This document shows, one piece after another, positions 39,635 through 48,657 of a DNA stretch of 64,000 bases. The position numbers and the translations under genes are program-made. Each line of letters begins with the position of its first letter. The stretch's first letter is position 1. Origin of the DNA: Aliivibrio sp. S4MY1. Lineage in GTDB: Bacteria > Pseudomonadota > Gammaproteobacteria > Enterobacterales > Vibrionaceae. Under the pieces are notes generated by a model. The model did not search any database. It was not told the origin of the DNA and saw only the letters and a list, made by a program, of their open reading frames with translations. The stretch spans positions 1 through 64,000 of the forward strand of contig NZ_JARACP010000010.1 in the NCBI RefSeq assembly GCF_028765545.1, given 5' to 3'.

Positions 39635-40783
39635 ATGAAAACAGAACTGTGTCTACTTGACCGAAGCCTAAATTTACAACGTTACCCTAAACGTGCTCAA
39701 GAACTACTGCAAGCATGGGATGCTGGTGATGAATACCTAATTAAGCATGTTGAGGAAGAATTAAAGTTAGAAGAGGGAAAAAATATCCTCATCTTAAACG
39801 ATAACTTTGGTGCTTTATCTTGTTGGTTCTCTGAAAAACACAACGTAACCATGATGACTGACTCTTTTGTCTCTCAGCGTGGTACATTAAAAAACCTTCA
39901 ACGTAATCAATGTAACCGTGTTCAGTTAATCACTTCAACTGAAGAAATGCCTCAAGGCTTTGATCTTGTTCTCATGCAAATTCCAAAAAATAATCGCATG
40001 TTAACTTGGCAACTTCAGAAACTTCGTCAATCTATGAGTGCTGACTGCCCTATTATCGCTGTAAATAAAGCAAAGGAAATCCACAATTCGACTCTTGAGT
40101 TATTTGAAGATTTCTTGGGTGAAACAAAAACTTCTTTAGCTTGGAAGAAGCACCGTCTAGTATTTTCAAATGCAAACGCAACTAACCCTGCAACCATTGC
40201 AGAAGCGGTATGCTGGAGTGTAGATAATGAAGATATTGATCTATTAAACTACCCAAATGTGTATTCTGGAGAGCGTTTAGATCAAGGTGCTCGTTTTATG
40301 CTTGAGCATATCCCGGTTGATCCTGAGTTACGTCATATTATTGATTTGGGTTGTGGTAATGGCGTTCTTAGCGTTAAAGCTGCTCGACTAAACCCAGAAG
40401 CTCGTATTACCTGTGTTGATGAGAGCTTTATGGCCGTTGAATCTGCTCGTCGCAACTTAGAAGTAAACTTAGGTAAAGAACGTCAATTCCAATTTATCGC
40501 TAATAACTGTTTGGATGGATTTAAAAAACACAGTAGCTACCTAGTTTTATGTAACCCTCCATTCCATCAAGGACAAGCCATTACTGATCATATTGCGTGG
40601 CAAATGTTCTGTGATGCTAAGCACATCTTATGCAAAGAAGGGAAATTATTAGTTATTGGAAACCGTCATCTTGATTATGATGATAAATTATGTCGATTAT
40701 TCGGTGAAGACAACGTCACCACTATTGCTAGTAATTCAAAATTCGTTATTTTAGAAGCCGTTAAAGCTGAAAAATCAAAATAA
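39635..40783 (+). CDS. rlmG: 23S rRNA (guanine1835-N2)-methyltransferase RlmG
   Basis: SAM-dependent N2-guanine methyltransferase for G1835 of 23S rRNA. The 382 residues (E. coli RlmG 378) contain an N-terminal degenerate methyltransferase-like domain (LILNDNFGALSCWF) and a C-terminal catalytic domain. The catalytic domain has the SAM motif IIDLGCGNGVLSV (near 230) and the NPPFHQGQ motif (near 307). RsmC is the paralogue but is shorter and diverges at the N-terminus. The upstream gap to bolA is 95 bases, likely holding both promoters. Confidence 0.93.
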   Translation: MKTELCLLDRSLNLQRYPKRAQELLQAWDAGDEYLIKHVEEELKLEEGKNILILNDNFGALSCWFSEKHNVTMMTDSFVSQRGTLKNLQRNQCNRVQLITSTEEMPQGFDLVLMQIPKNNRMLTWQLQKLRQSMSADCPIIAVNKAKEIHNSTLELFEDFLGETKTSLAWKKHRLVFSNANATNPATIAEAVCWSVDNEDIDLLNYPNVYSGERLDQGARFMLEHIPVDPELRHIIDLGCGNGVLSVKAARLNPEARITCVDESFMAVESARRNLEVNLGKERQFQFIANNCLDGFKKHSSYLVLCNPPFHQGQAITDHIAWQMFCDAKHILCKEGKLLVIGNRHLDYDDKLCRLFGEDNVTTIASNSKFVILEAVKAEKSK

Positions 40784-40798
40784 AAAAAGGATATTCTA

Positions 40799-41368
40799 AT
40801 GAAAAAGGCCATTATTGCCATTTCTGCTCTATTTTTAGCTGCATGTTCTGCTCCTTCAGAGCCTCAATTGGATATAAAACCAGTGGCATCAAGCAATGCA
40901 CATCAGATCGTTGAAAATGTAAAATTAACTCTGGATAGCAGTGATTTACGTACTGCGCAATACGTTGCTGTGATTGATAATGGACGCCAAAATGTTCAGC
41001 CAATTCATGCAAAACAAAACCTACGTGTTACGCTTGAAGATGCTCTCTCTACTCAATTAAAAAATCAGGGATTTATCGTTACTGTTGATAGCGATAACAC
41101 ATTACGTTTAGACATCATTGAAGCATTAGTTAGTGTTCAACACTCATTACTGAGCAATGAAATGAAGACACAAGTAAAGCTTCAAATCACAGCAGAAACA
41201 CCAAGAGGAAAGTTTGTAAAAACCTACAACGGCGTTTCTGAAAAAGCTGGCTCTATGAGTGCAGATAACCAAGATATCGAGCAAGTATTAAATGATCTTC
41301 TGAATGCAGTATTAGACAAAATTGCCGTTGACGAAGAACTACAAACTTACATCAAAGGTAACTTTTAA
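40799..41368 (+). CDS. yajG: YajG-family lipoprotein
   Basis: Predicted outer-membrane lipoprotein of unknown function. The 189 residues start with a signal peptide and lipobox FLAAC (Cys about 16), followed by SAPSEPQLDIKP as in E. coli YajG. A repeat-like beta/alpha region with VTLEDALSTQLKNQGF (near 79-94) resembles periplasmic secretin-partner folds; that reading is inference. It follows rlmG by 15 bases and its stop overlaps the ppiA start (TAATG). Confidence 0.88.
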   Translation: MKKAIIAISALFLAACSAPSEPQLDIKPVASSNAHQIVENVKLTLDSSDLRTAQYVAVIDNGRQNVQPIHAKQNLRVTLEDALSTQLKNQGFIVTVDSDNTLRLDIIEALVSVQHSLLSNEMKTQVKLQITAETPRGKFVKTYNGVSEKAGSMSADNQDIEQVLNDLLNAVLDKIAVDEELQTYIKGNF

Positions 41369-41928
41369 TGGTTAAAATGATTTCAAAAGCAGCTGTCATT
41401 GTCGCTGCTCTTATGACGAGTCAAGCTGCACTTGCTGAATCAGTGAAGTTTGATACTACGTTAGGCAGTTTCACTGTAGAGCTGAATTCAGAAAAAGCCC
41501 CTATTTCTGTGGCTAACTTTCTTCGTTATGTTGAGGACGGCAGCTATGTCGGTACTCAATTTCACCGTGTGATCCCAGGGTTTATGGCTCAAGGCGGTGG
41601 TTTTGATAAAGACATGCTAAAAAAAGCAAGTTACGGTCCAATCAAGAATGAAGGCAATAACGGGTTAAGTAACGATACTGCAACTATTGCAATGGCTCGT
41701 ACCAATAACCCAGACTCTGCAACTCGCCAATTCTATATTAATCTAAATAACAACGGTTTTTTAAACGCAAACCAACGTCCACCGGGTTATGCTGTTTTTG
41801 GTAAAGTTACGCAAGGTTTTGAAGTAATTCAAGAAATGGCGACAAAACCAACAAAAGCATTGCCAAATGGTATGCGTGATATCCCAGTTGAGCCAATTAT
41901 CATAACTAAAGCAACATTAATTAAGTAA
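41368..41928 (+). CDS. ppiA: Periplasmic peptidyl-prolyl cis-trans isomerase A (cyclophilin)
   Basis: Cyclophilin-type foldase. A signal peptide ends at QAALAES (about residue 24), so the enzyme acts in the periplasm. Active-site residues are recognisable in FHRVIPGFMAQGG (catalytic Arg about 59), ATRQFYINL and GYAVFGKVTQG. Length 186 (E. coli PpiA 190). The ATG overlaps the yajG stop, indicating coupling, and a strong terminator follows before ampG. Confidence 0.93.
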   Translation: MVKMISKAAVIVAALMTSQAALAESVKFDTTLGSFTVELNSEKAPISVANFLRYVEDGSYVGTQFHRVIPGFMAQGGGFDKDMLKKASYGPIKNEGNNGLSNDTATIAMARTNNPDSATRQFYINLNNNGFLNANQRPPGYAVFGKVTQGFEVIQEMATKPTKALPNGMRDIPVEPIIITKATLIK

Positions 41929-41957
41929 TTTAGTTATTATTGATTCTGTTTCATTAT

Positions 41958-41987
41958 CAAAGCAGCTTACGAGCTGCTTTGTTTTTT
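41958..41987 (+). terminator. Terminator after ppiA
   Basis: CAAAGCAGCT pairs with AGCTGCTTTG around a TACG loop, followed by six T residues. Confidence 0.9.
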
Positions 41988-42018
41988 CTCATATAAATAT
42001 AAAAACAAGGAGCGTTTC

Positions 42019-43362
42019 ATGTCTCAATCCATGCAATGGAAATCAGCGATTAAAAGCTACATGGATAAACGTCTACTTTGGGTCTTCATGCTTGGCTGCT
42101 CTAGCGGTTTTCCTTGGGTATTAATTGGCTCAAACATGTCGGGTTGGTTAAAAGACGCAGGGCTTACTCGCGCCGCAATTGGCTACTTCGGCTCTGTCTT
42201 TGCTGTTTATGCCATAAACTTCATGTGGGCACCTTTAGTTGACCGCGTAAAACTTCCTTTTATCGGTAATAAACTAGGGCAACGCCGTAGTTGGATTTTT
42301 CTTTGTCAAGCTATCGTACTATTTTGTACCTTACAAATTGCAGGCCTAGATCCATCAAATAATTTAATGCTAGCCTCAATGTTTGCTTTGGCGATTGCAA
42401 CCGCTTCTGCTACTCAAGATGTTGCTATTGACGCTTTCCGTATCGATACCTTCCCTAAATCAGAATCAACCAAGATGCCACAAGCCTCTGCAATGGCCGT
42501 CATTGGTTGGTGGACAGGTTATTCACTTCCAGGTTATTTAGCCTTTGTTAATGCGGATAGCATAGGTTGGAATGGTGTTTATTATGGAATGGCTGGGATC
42601 GTCGGGTTATTGATGGTATTTACTTTACTCGTTGGCGAGCCAAAAACTAAACGTGATGAACTGCAACATGAAGCAGAAGAACGCCATAATAAGCTCGTGG
42701 GTTCTAAAGTCGCAGCTTGGTTTACGGTAACCGTTATTGAACCGTTCTATGATTTCTTTAATCGTAATGGCGTAAAAACAGCTTGTACTCTATTACTGTT
42801 TGTTTTCCTTTTTAAAATTGGAGAAGCCTTCTTAGGCAGAATGTCGATTACCTTCTACAAAGAAATTGGATTCAGTAATGAACAAATTGGTTATTACTCA
42901 AAATTAATTGGTTGGGGAGCTACCGTCTTCTTTACCCTATTAGGCAGTTTGATCAACGTTCGATTTGGCGTAATTAAAGGATTAATGATCGGCGGTATTG
43001 CTATGGCTGCAAGTAATCTAATGTTTGCTCTCATTGCGAATGTGGGTCCTAATGAGCATTTATTCTTAGCCACTATTATTGTTGATAATTTTACAACGGC
43101 TTTCTCTACGGTTGCCTTTGTTTCTTTCTTAACCATATTAACTGGTGAAGCGTTCTCAGCAACCCAGTATGCTCTACTTGCTTCATTAGGTAATTTAGGT
43201 CGAACTACCTTAGCGTCATTCAGTGGAGAATTAGCTGACTACTTAAATAGTTGGCCATTATTCTTTATATTGACAGCGGTAATGGTGATCCCAAGCTTAG
43301 TTATGCTGCTTATGCTTAAAGGGCATTTCAAAGCCCTACTTGATAAAGCTCAAGGTTCTTAA
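42019..43362 (+). CDS. ampG: Muropeptide permease AmpG
   Basis: Major-facilitator inner-membrane permease that imports GlcNAc-anhMurNAc peptides released from the cell wall for recycling; in many species it affects ampC induction. The 447 residues contain 12 or more hydrophobic segments and AmpG signatures FMLGCSSGFPWVLIGSNMSGWLKDAGL (about 23-49), FMWAPLVDR, GQRRSWI and SATQDVAIDAFRID. An AAGGAG site precedes the ATG. It sits in the conserved bolA/yajG/ampG neighbourhood. Confidence 0.94.
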   Translation: MSQSMQWKSAIKSYMDKRLLWVFMLGCSSGFPWVLIGSNMSGWLKDAGLTRAAIGYFGSVFAVYAINFMWAPLVDRVKLPFIGNKLGQRRSWIFLCQAIVLFCTLQIAGLDPSNNLMLASMFALAIATASATQDVAIDAFRIDTFPKSESTKMPQASAMAVIGWWTGYSLPGYLAFVNADSIGWNGVYYGMAGIVGLLMVFTLLVGEPKTKRDELQHEAEERHNKLVGSKVAAWFTVTVIEPFYDFFNRNGVKTACTLLLFVFLFKIGEAFLGRMSITFYKEIGFSNEQIGYYSKLIGWGATVFFTLLGSLINVRFGVIKGLMIGGIAMAASNLMFALIANVGPNEHLFLATIIVDNFTTAFSTVAFVSFLTILTGEAFSATQYALLASLGNLGRTTLASFSGELADYLNSWPLFFILTAVMVIPSLVMLLMLKGHFKALLDKAQGS

Positions 43363-43392
43363 ACGCTCAATCTAGATAACATCTCCACGATC

Positions 43393-43421
43393 AAAGCCTC
43401 TATATCTCGGAGGCTTTTTTT
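43393..43421 (+). terminator. Terminator after ampG
   Basis: AAAGCCTC pairs with GAGGCTTT across a 9-base loop, followed by a run of T. Confidence 0.85.
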
Positions 43422-43457
43422 GTTTGTGTTCACAATTATCTGTCAGAATAATGTCAA

Positions 43458-43479
43458 CTGGGTGATGTAGATCACTTTA
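43458..43479 (+). promoter_or_regulatory. CRP-type site upstream of ompK
   Basis: GGTGATGTAGATCACT has both GTGA and TCAC cores at the right 6-base spacing, with a symmetric context close to the CRP consensus. It is about 170 bases before the ompK start. E. coli tsx, the ompK relative, is CRP-regulated. Confidence 0.55.
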
Positions 43480-43646
43480 ATATCCAAGTCGAATTTATAA
43501 ACACGATCAAGATCTACATACAACATTAGAGTTACATTGGTTGCATTTAAAAAAGTGAACTTTATCGATATCATGTACACATCTTAAAAACAGTACTCAA
43601 CCTACTGACTTATTATTCTAGTAATACTAACTATAGAGATGCCATT

Positions 43647-44471
43647 ATGCGTAAATCCCTTTTAGCTCTATCTGTTCTTGCTACCCTTTCTGCCCCTACC
43701 TTTGCTGCTGATTACAGCGATGGTGACATTCACAAGAATGATTTTAAGTTCATGCAATTTAACTTAATGGGCGCATTCAATGAAAAACCTGGTGATTCTA
43801 ACCATGATTATCTAGAAATGGAATTTGGCGGACGCTCTGGTATCTTTGATCTTTACGGTTATGTTGATGTATTTAATTTAACAAGCAACCCGGGAAGCGA
43901 CAAAGCAAACTCTCAAGCTAAAATGTTCATGAAATTTGCACCGCGTATGTCTATCGATGGTTTAACAGGTAAAGACCTATCTTTCGGACCTGTTCAAGAA
44001 CTATATGTAGCATCAGAAATGACTTGGGATGGTGTCAACACAATAGCTCCTGATGAGAATGGTGAAAATGGTACATTTGGTGTAAACCAACAAAAAATTG
44101 GTTTAGGTTCTGACATTATGGTTCCATGGTTCGGAAAAATGGGATTAAACCTATACGGAAACTATGATTCAAACCTTAAAGATTGGAATGGTTTCCAAAT
44201 TTCAACAAACTGGTTTAAACCATTCTATAACTTTGATAACGGCTCATTTATCTCTTACCAAGGTTACATTGACTGGCAGTTTGGTATGAAAGAAGAATAT
44301 AGTTCAGCAAGTAATGGTGGTGCTATGTACAATGGTATCTACTGGCACTCAAACCAATTTGCTGTTGGCTATGGTCTGAAGTTATATAAAGATATTTACG
44401 GTATCAAAGATACTGACTCATTTGAATCATCAGGTGTTGGCCATTACGTAGCGGTTACTTACAAATTCTAA
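43647..44471 (+). CDS. ompK: Outer-membrane channel OmpK (Tsx-like)
   Basis: Beta-barrel outer-membrane protein of the nucleoside-specific channel (Tsx) family; in other vibrios OmpK is the receptor of phage KVP40 and a major antigen. A signal peptide ends at TFAADYS (about residue 20). The mature start ADYSDGDIHKNDFKFMQFNLMGAFNE and MEFGGRSGIFDLYGYVDVFN match V. parahaemolyticus OmpK, and the chain ends in the barrel signature AVTYKF with terminal Phe. A segment near 134-145 rich in Asp/Glu/Asn/Gly is a likely surface loop. Own promoter region with a CRP-type site, own terminator. Confidence 0.94.
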   Translation: MRKSLLALSVLATLSAPTFAADYSDGDIHKNDFKFMQFNLMGAFNEKPGDSNHDYLEMEFGGRSGIFDLYGYVDVFNLTSNPGSDKANSQAKMFMKFAPRMSIDGLTGKDLSFGPVQELYVASEMTWDGVNTIAPDENGENGTFGVNQQKIGLGSDIMVPWFGKMGLNLYGNYDSNLKDWNGFQISTNWFKPFYNFDNGSFISYQGYIDWQFGMKEEYSSASNGGAMYNGIYWHSNQFAVGYGLKLYKDIYGIKDTDSFESSGVGHYVAVTYKF

Positions 44472-44496
44472 TCTAATTTAGATCTTTAATTTTACT

Positions 44497-44527
44497 AAGG
44501 CGCTCACCATGAGCGCCTTTGTTTTTT
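44497..44527 (+). terminator. Terminator after ompK
   Basis: AAGGCGCTCA pairs with TGAGCGCCTT around a CCA loop, followed by TTG and six T residues. Confidence 0.9.
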
Positions 44528-44578
44528 CTAATAAACCTATTACACTTCTCTCATTATTTATTCTATCTGGATTTATCT

Positions 44579-45472
44579 GTGAATATCACTGTTCTTGGTC
44601 CTGGCGCAGTAGGTTCCTTATGGGCATGCTACCTTCAAAAAGCAGGACACAATGTCTCTTTATGGACAAGAAATTCCATTCCTTCTGAGCTTCCTCTTTA
44701 TTTAAATGCAAAAGAAAATTCTTCACACTCTTTTTCCTGCAATAATAAAGAATCACTCTCTCAGTGTGATCTGCTTTTTATTACAGTAAAAGCCTGGCAA
44801 GTTGAAAGCGCATTGCTTCCTTTACTTCCGTTACTCTCAAAAGACACCATATTATTGTTTATGCATAATGGTATGGGAGCAATTGATGTGATAAAAGACC
44901 AAATTAGCCATCACCCTATTTTACAAGCCACCACAACACATGGCGCATTAAAAGAAAGCTCACACAAAGTAAAACACACTGGAGTGGGCCATACTGTTAT
45001 CGGTCCGTACAACGCGTCAGGGGCTCAGTGTCAATTTCTTCAAGAAGTACTAGACCATAGCTTACCAAGTATTGAATGGAACCCTAACATTGAAATAGCA
45101 CTCTGGAAAAAGCTTGCCATTAACTGTGCGATTAATCCACTAACTGCAATTCATCGATGTCAAAATGGGGGGTTATCTCAATCTGATATTCATCAAGATG
45201 TCGTTCAAGTATGCTGTGAAGTACAGCAAGTATTACAACAAGAAGAAGTCATCCTATCTCAGTCAGAACTGCTTTTAACCGTTAATCAGGTCATTTCTGC
45301 AACCGCTGAAAACTACTCATCGATGAACAGAGATTGCTTTTATCAACGAAAAACTGAAATTGATTTTATTACCGGGTTCTTATTACAAAAAGCAAAACAA
45401 CATGGAATATCAGCATCAACCAACCAAACGTTATATAATCAAATAAAACAATTAGAAGAGAACTTCCTATGA
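44579..45472 (+). CDS. panE: 2-dehydropantoate 2-reductase
   Basis: NADPH-dependent ketopantoate reductase of pantothenate (CoA) synthesis. The start is GTG at 44579, because the protein then begins MNITVLGPGAVGSLW, the usual N-terminal Rossmann motif; the upstream in-frame extension to 44519 crosses the ompK terminator. The catalytic lysine lies in ELWKKLAINCAINPLTAI (near 176) and the SSMNRD segment near 250. Length 297 (E. coli 303). The stop overlaps the yajL start by 4 bases. Confidence 0.91.
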   Translation: MNITVLGPGAVGSLWACYLQKAGHNVSLWTRNSIPSELPLYLNAKENSSHSFSCNNKESLSQCDLLFITVKAWQVESALLPLLPLLSKDTILLFMHNGMGAIDVIKDQISHHPILQATTTHGALKESSHKVKHTGVGHTVIGPYNASGAQCQFLQEVLDHSLPSIEWNPNIEIALWKKLAINCAINPLTAIHRCQNGGLSQSDIHQDVVQVCCEVQQVLQQEEVILSQSELLLTVNQVISATAENYSSMNRDCFYQRKTEIDFITGFLLQKAKQHGISASTNQTLYNQIKQLEENFL

Positions 45473-46059
45473 CAGCAAAAATTCTCGTATGCCTTGCCCC
45501 TGGAACCGAAGAGCTAGAAGCAATTACGGTTATCGATATTCTAGAACGTGCTAAATTTGATGTAACGATTGCCAGCACCGCTTTTGATGGATCATTAACC
45601 ATGAAAGCTGCTCAACGTGTCACTCTGACTGCTGATGTGAAATTAGTGGAAGTCGCTGATGAAGAGTTTGACTGTATTGTCCTTCCTGGTGGCCTAAAAG
45701 GTGCAGAAAATTTCAGAGACAGCACTCTTTTGATCGAAATGCTAAAACAACAAAAATACGATGGTAAATGGGTTGCGGCTATTTGTGCTGCTCCAGCTGT
45801 CGTGCTTCAACATCATAATTTATATCCAGATGCACGCATGACTTGTTACCCAGCCTTTATGGAAGCCATCCCTGAGGAGAACCGTCGAATCAAACGTGTT
45901 TTTACTGATGTATTAAATCATTTAATTACAAGCCAAGGTCCTGGCTCTGCTCTTGAGTTTGCTATGGAGATCGTAACATTATTAGGTGGAAAAGAGCTAA
46001 CTGTAAAATTAGCTGCAGATCTAGTGACTCTACCAAACTTAAATTATCATCAAATCTAG
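45469..46059 (+). CDS. yajL: DJ-1/YajL-family protein
   Basis: Class I glutamine-amidotransferase-like protein of the DJ-1/PfpI family. E. coli YajL is reported as a covalent chaperone/deglycase; the physiological role is debated. The 196-residue chain has the nucleophile-elbow cysteine in AAICAAPAVVL (Cys about 106) and the early glutamate in APGTEELEAI. It overlaps panE by ATGA, so the two are coupled. In enterics yajL also lies near thiI and panE. Confidence 0.93.
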   Translation: MTAKILVCLAPGTEELEAITVIDILERAKFDVTIASTAFDGSLTMKAAQRVTLTADVKLVEVADEEFDCIVLPGGLKGAENFRDSTLLIEMLKQQKYDGKWVAAICAAPAVVLQHHNLYPDARMTCYPAFMEAIPEENRRIKRVFTDVLNHLITSQGPGSALEFAMEIVTLLGGKELTVKLAADLVTLPNLNYHQI

Positions 46060-46069
46060 CACCAATAAA

Positions 46070-46099
46070 AAAAGGGAGCTGATTACTCAACTCCCTTTT
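46070..46099. terminator. Bidirectional terminator between yajL and thiI
   Basis: AAAAGGGAG pairs with CTCCCTTTT around a 12-base loop, between converging genes, with A-rich and T-rich flanks. Confidence 0.85.
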
Positions 46100-46121
46100 C
46101 AATATCAGTAATAATTACACG

Positions 46122-47570
46122 CTATGGACGGTAAACTTTTACGTTTTTGTAGCCATTTTCAATTAATAATAAAGCTTGAAGACGACTCATCACACCGCGC
46201 TCACAGTATAATAAGTACTCTTTAGATTGGTCTAAATCACCAAACTTAGTCGCTAATTTAAAGAAAGGAATATGAGCAATTTCAATACCATCTAGTGCTA
46301 GAGGTTTCTCATCTTCTTCTTCTGCGCTACGAATATCAAGAACAACAACATCAGAGCCTAGCTCAGATACCATCTCAACTTCTGTTGCTTGCTCTTGGCT
46401 TTCTTTTTCGATATCACGAATATCCATTACTCGCGCATTATAAACGGCTTGCTCAAGAACAGAGAAATCAAACTTCGCTTCTTCTTTCTCTAATTTCTCT
46501 TTCACCGCTTTTACTGTTGGTTTCTTAGAAATCACACCACAGTATTCTGGCATTGTTTTCGCAAAATCTTCAGTACCGATTTCACGAGCTAAATCAATAA
46601 TGTCTTCTTTATCCCAGTTAATTAAAGGACGTAGAATCAATGAATCGGTTACATTATCAATATGACGTAAGTTCGTTAGTGTTTGGCTAGATACTTGACC
46701 TAATGCTTCACCAGTAACTAAACCTTCTATGCCAAATTTCTCAGCGACCATACCGCCCGCACGCATAAACATACGTTTTAAGATAACACCCATTTGGCCA
46801 TCATCAACTTTCTCTAAGATCTCAGCAACCACTGGATCAAAATCGACAGAGATAAATTTAACTTTTGCTGATGAACCGTATTTTTTCCACAAGAAATGAG
46901 AAACTTGTTTTACGCCAATCTCGTGAGCTGGACCACCTAAGTTAAAGAATAAGTAGTGAACTTTTGAGCCACGTTTGATGTGTAAGTAACTTGAAACACC
47001 CGAGTCAAAACCACCAGAAATTAAACTTAATACATCCTCTTGTGTACCAAGAGGGAAGCCGCCTAAACCTTTATGGCGAGCAATCACTAAGTTCAGTTTT
47101 TCATTCTCAACTTCAAACTTAACCGTTACTTCAGGGTTCTTTAATCGTACTTTTGCTGATTCAACCGCTTGATTTAAACCGCCACCAACATAACGCTCTA
47201 ATTCAATAGAAGTAAATTCATGTGTACCACGGCGTTTAGCACGCACACAGAACGTTTTACCTTCAATGATCTCACGATTCATCTCTAAACATTGTTCATA
47301 GATATCGTGCATATCCGCAAAAGCACTCTGTTTAACTTCTAGTACATGGTGAATGCCTGGAGTATGAGTAACAGCCGTAAGTACTTCATTACGGTATGTA
47401 CCATCAAGACCTGAAACTTCAATGTAATCACGACGGTTAATCACTTCAACGCCTTTTGTTTCGCGTTTAATGATGCTGCGTAAATTCGTTTCAAGAATAC
47501 GAATAAAACGCTTACGTACTGAATCACTTTTTACAAAAACTTCTGGGTGTGGCTTAACGATAAACTTCAT
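46122..47570 (-). CDS. thiI: tRNA 4-thiouridine synthase / thiamine sulfurtransferase ThiI
   Basis: Transfers sulfur to U8 of tRNA and, through ThiS, to thiamine. Domains in order: ferredoxin-like and THUMP (about 1-165), PP-loop ATPase with [11 protein letters not shown] (about 183-193), and a C-terminal rhodanese-like domain with the active cysteine in [10 protein letters not shown] (about 456). The 482-residue length matches E. coli ThiI, so this is the long form that can support thiamine synthesis. It stands alone on the minus strand, downstream of the pomB terminator. Confidence 0.96.
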   Translation of the reverse strand: MKFIVKPHPEVFVKSDSVRKRFIRILETNLRSIIKRETKGVEVINRRDYIEVSGLDGTYRNEVLTAVTHTPGIHHVLEVKQSAFADMHDIYEQCLEMNREIIEGKTFCVRAKRRGTHEFTSIELERYVGGGLNQAVESAKVRLKNPEVTVKFEVENEKLNLVIARHKGLGGFPLGTQEDVLSLISGGFDSGVSSYLHIKRGSKVHYLFFNLGGPAHEIGVKQVSHFLWKKYGSSAKVKFISVDFDPVVAEILEKVDDGQMGVILKRMFMRAGGMVAEKFGIEGLVTGEALGQVSSQTLTNLRHIDNVTDSLILRPLINWDKEDIIDLAREIGTEDFAKTMPEYCGVISKKPTVKAVKEKLEKEEAKFDFSVLEQAVYNARVMDIRDIEKESQEQATEVEMVSELGSDVVVLDIRSAEEEDEKPLALDGIEIAHIPFFKLATKFGDLDQSKEYLLYCERGVMSRLQALLLIENGYKNVKVYRP

Positions 47571-47655
47571 ATATAGGCTTCACTGATGTGGAATAACAAT
47601 CAAAAGGTTAGACTAAATGGATTTAAGACCTAATCTAAGGCGCAAGATTATACCG

Positions 47656-47690
47656 AAAAAAAAGGTGAGTTGCTAATTCAACTCACCTTT
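47656..47690 (-). terminator. Terminator after pomB
   Basis: A perfect 12-bp stem (47661-47672 with 47679-47690) with a 6-base loop; the minus strand ends in eight T residues. It is 23 bases after the pomB stop. Confidence 0.88.
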
Positions 47691-47712
47691 CCATTTTTTG
47701 TTTCTTTATATT

Positions 47713-48642
47713 TTACTGCTGAGTACTAGGTACTTCATCACTCTCATGCGCTTTACCTTGCATGATACTAATTTCAACTCGACGGTTACGAGCTCGCTGA
47801 GCTGCCGTTTTATTTGGTACAAGAGGCTCTGTTGACGCCATGCCTCGAACACGTAAACGGTCGCTTTCAAAGCCCTTCACTCGCTCCATTTCATGAGCAA
47901 CAGAAACCGCACGCTGCGCAGATAAATCCCAATTAGAACGGTATAATTCCGAATCTAATGGTTGATTATCAGTGTGTCCAGACACTCTAATAATCCCAGG
48001 GACATCCTTAACTAACTCACCAATTTGACGGATAAGAGGACGAAATTGAGGCTGTAAGAATGCAGAACCCGCAGGGAATGCGCCCTTTTCACGAATTCGA
48101 ATCACTAATTGCTGACCCAAATTCTCAACTTCTAACGCACCATCATCAATTTCACGTTCTAGTGCTTTTTTGATGGTTTCTTCTAACTCTTGTTGTGTTT
48201 GGCTTTGGCTTTCTGACTCTGACTCACTTTGAGAATTAGTCTGCGTTGAGGTAGACGATGACTCTCCTCCTGTTTGCTTACCTGCATCACGTTTTGTACC
48301 ACCAGCACGATCAGACTCGCCATCATGAAAATCCAATGTCTTCTGAGGGATATCTATCGTTTGTTGCATGATCACTTCAATCGGTGTTGGCTCAGGGCGA
48401 CCAGGTCGAAACTCTTGCGCAATAACACTGGTTCCTTTAGGTATATCTTTTACTTCAAGTACGTTTTGAACACCAAATGCAAACTTCATCGAACCTGCTA
48501 TTTGCTTAAATTTCAATACATCCATTTCAGAAAAAGAAAGTAACAGTACGAAGAAACACATTAATAGCGTTGCTAAGTCAGCAAATGTTGCCATCCATAA
48601 AGGGGCACCAGGAGGACATTTACACTTATCTTCATCTTCCAT
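47713..48642 (-). CDS. pomB: Sodium-driven flagellar stator protein PomB (MotB family)
   Basis: Stator subunit that anchors the motor to peptidoglycan. One N-terminal membrane helix carries the ion-binding aspartate (Asp22 in WMATFADLATLLMCFF). A plug/linker region is followed by an OmpA-like peptidoglycan-binding domain with SGHTDNQPL near 221 and NRRVEI near 286. The linker at about 125-155 is an unusual Ser/Gln/Glu/Thr-rich low-complexity stretch. Length 309 (V. alginolyticus PomB 315). It follows pomA by 15 bases. Confidence 0.94.
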   Translation of the reverse strand: MEDEDKCKCPPGAPLWMATFADLATLLMCFFVLLLSFSEMDVLKFKQIAGSMKFAFGVQNVLEVKDIPKGTSVIAQEFRPGRPEPTPIEVIMQQTIDIPQKTLDFHDGESDRAGGTKRDAGKQTGGESSSTSTQTNSQSESESESQSQTQQELEETIKKALEREIDDGALEVENLGQQLVIRIREKGAFPAGSAFLQPQFRPLIRQIGELVKDVPGIIRVSGHTDNQPLDSELYRSNWDLSAQRAVSVAHEMERVKGFESDRLRVRGMASTEPLVPNKTAAQRARNRRVEISIMQGKAHESDEVPSTQQ

Positions 48643-48657
48643 TGCTAGCTCCTAGTT

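Noticed and set aside
39635-40783. Annotation of rlmG as rsmC
   Set aside because: Both are related N2-guanine methyltransferases, but the N-terminal half and overall length match RlmG (YgjO), not RsmC.
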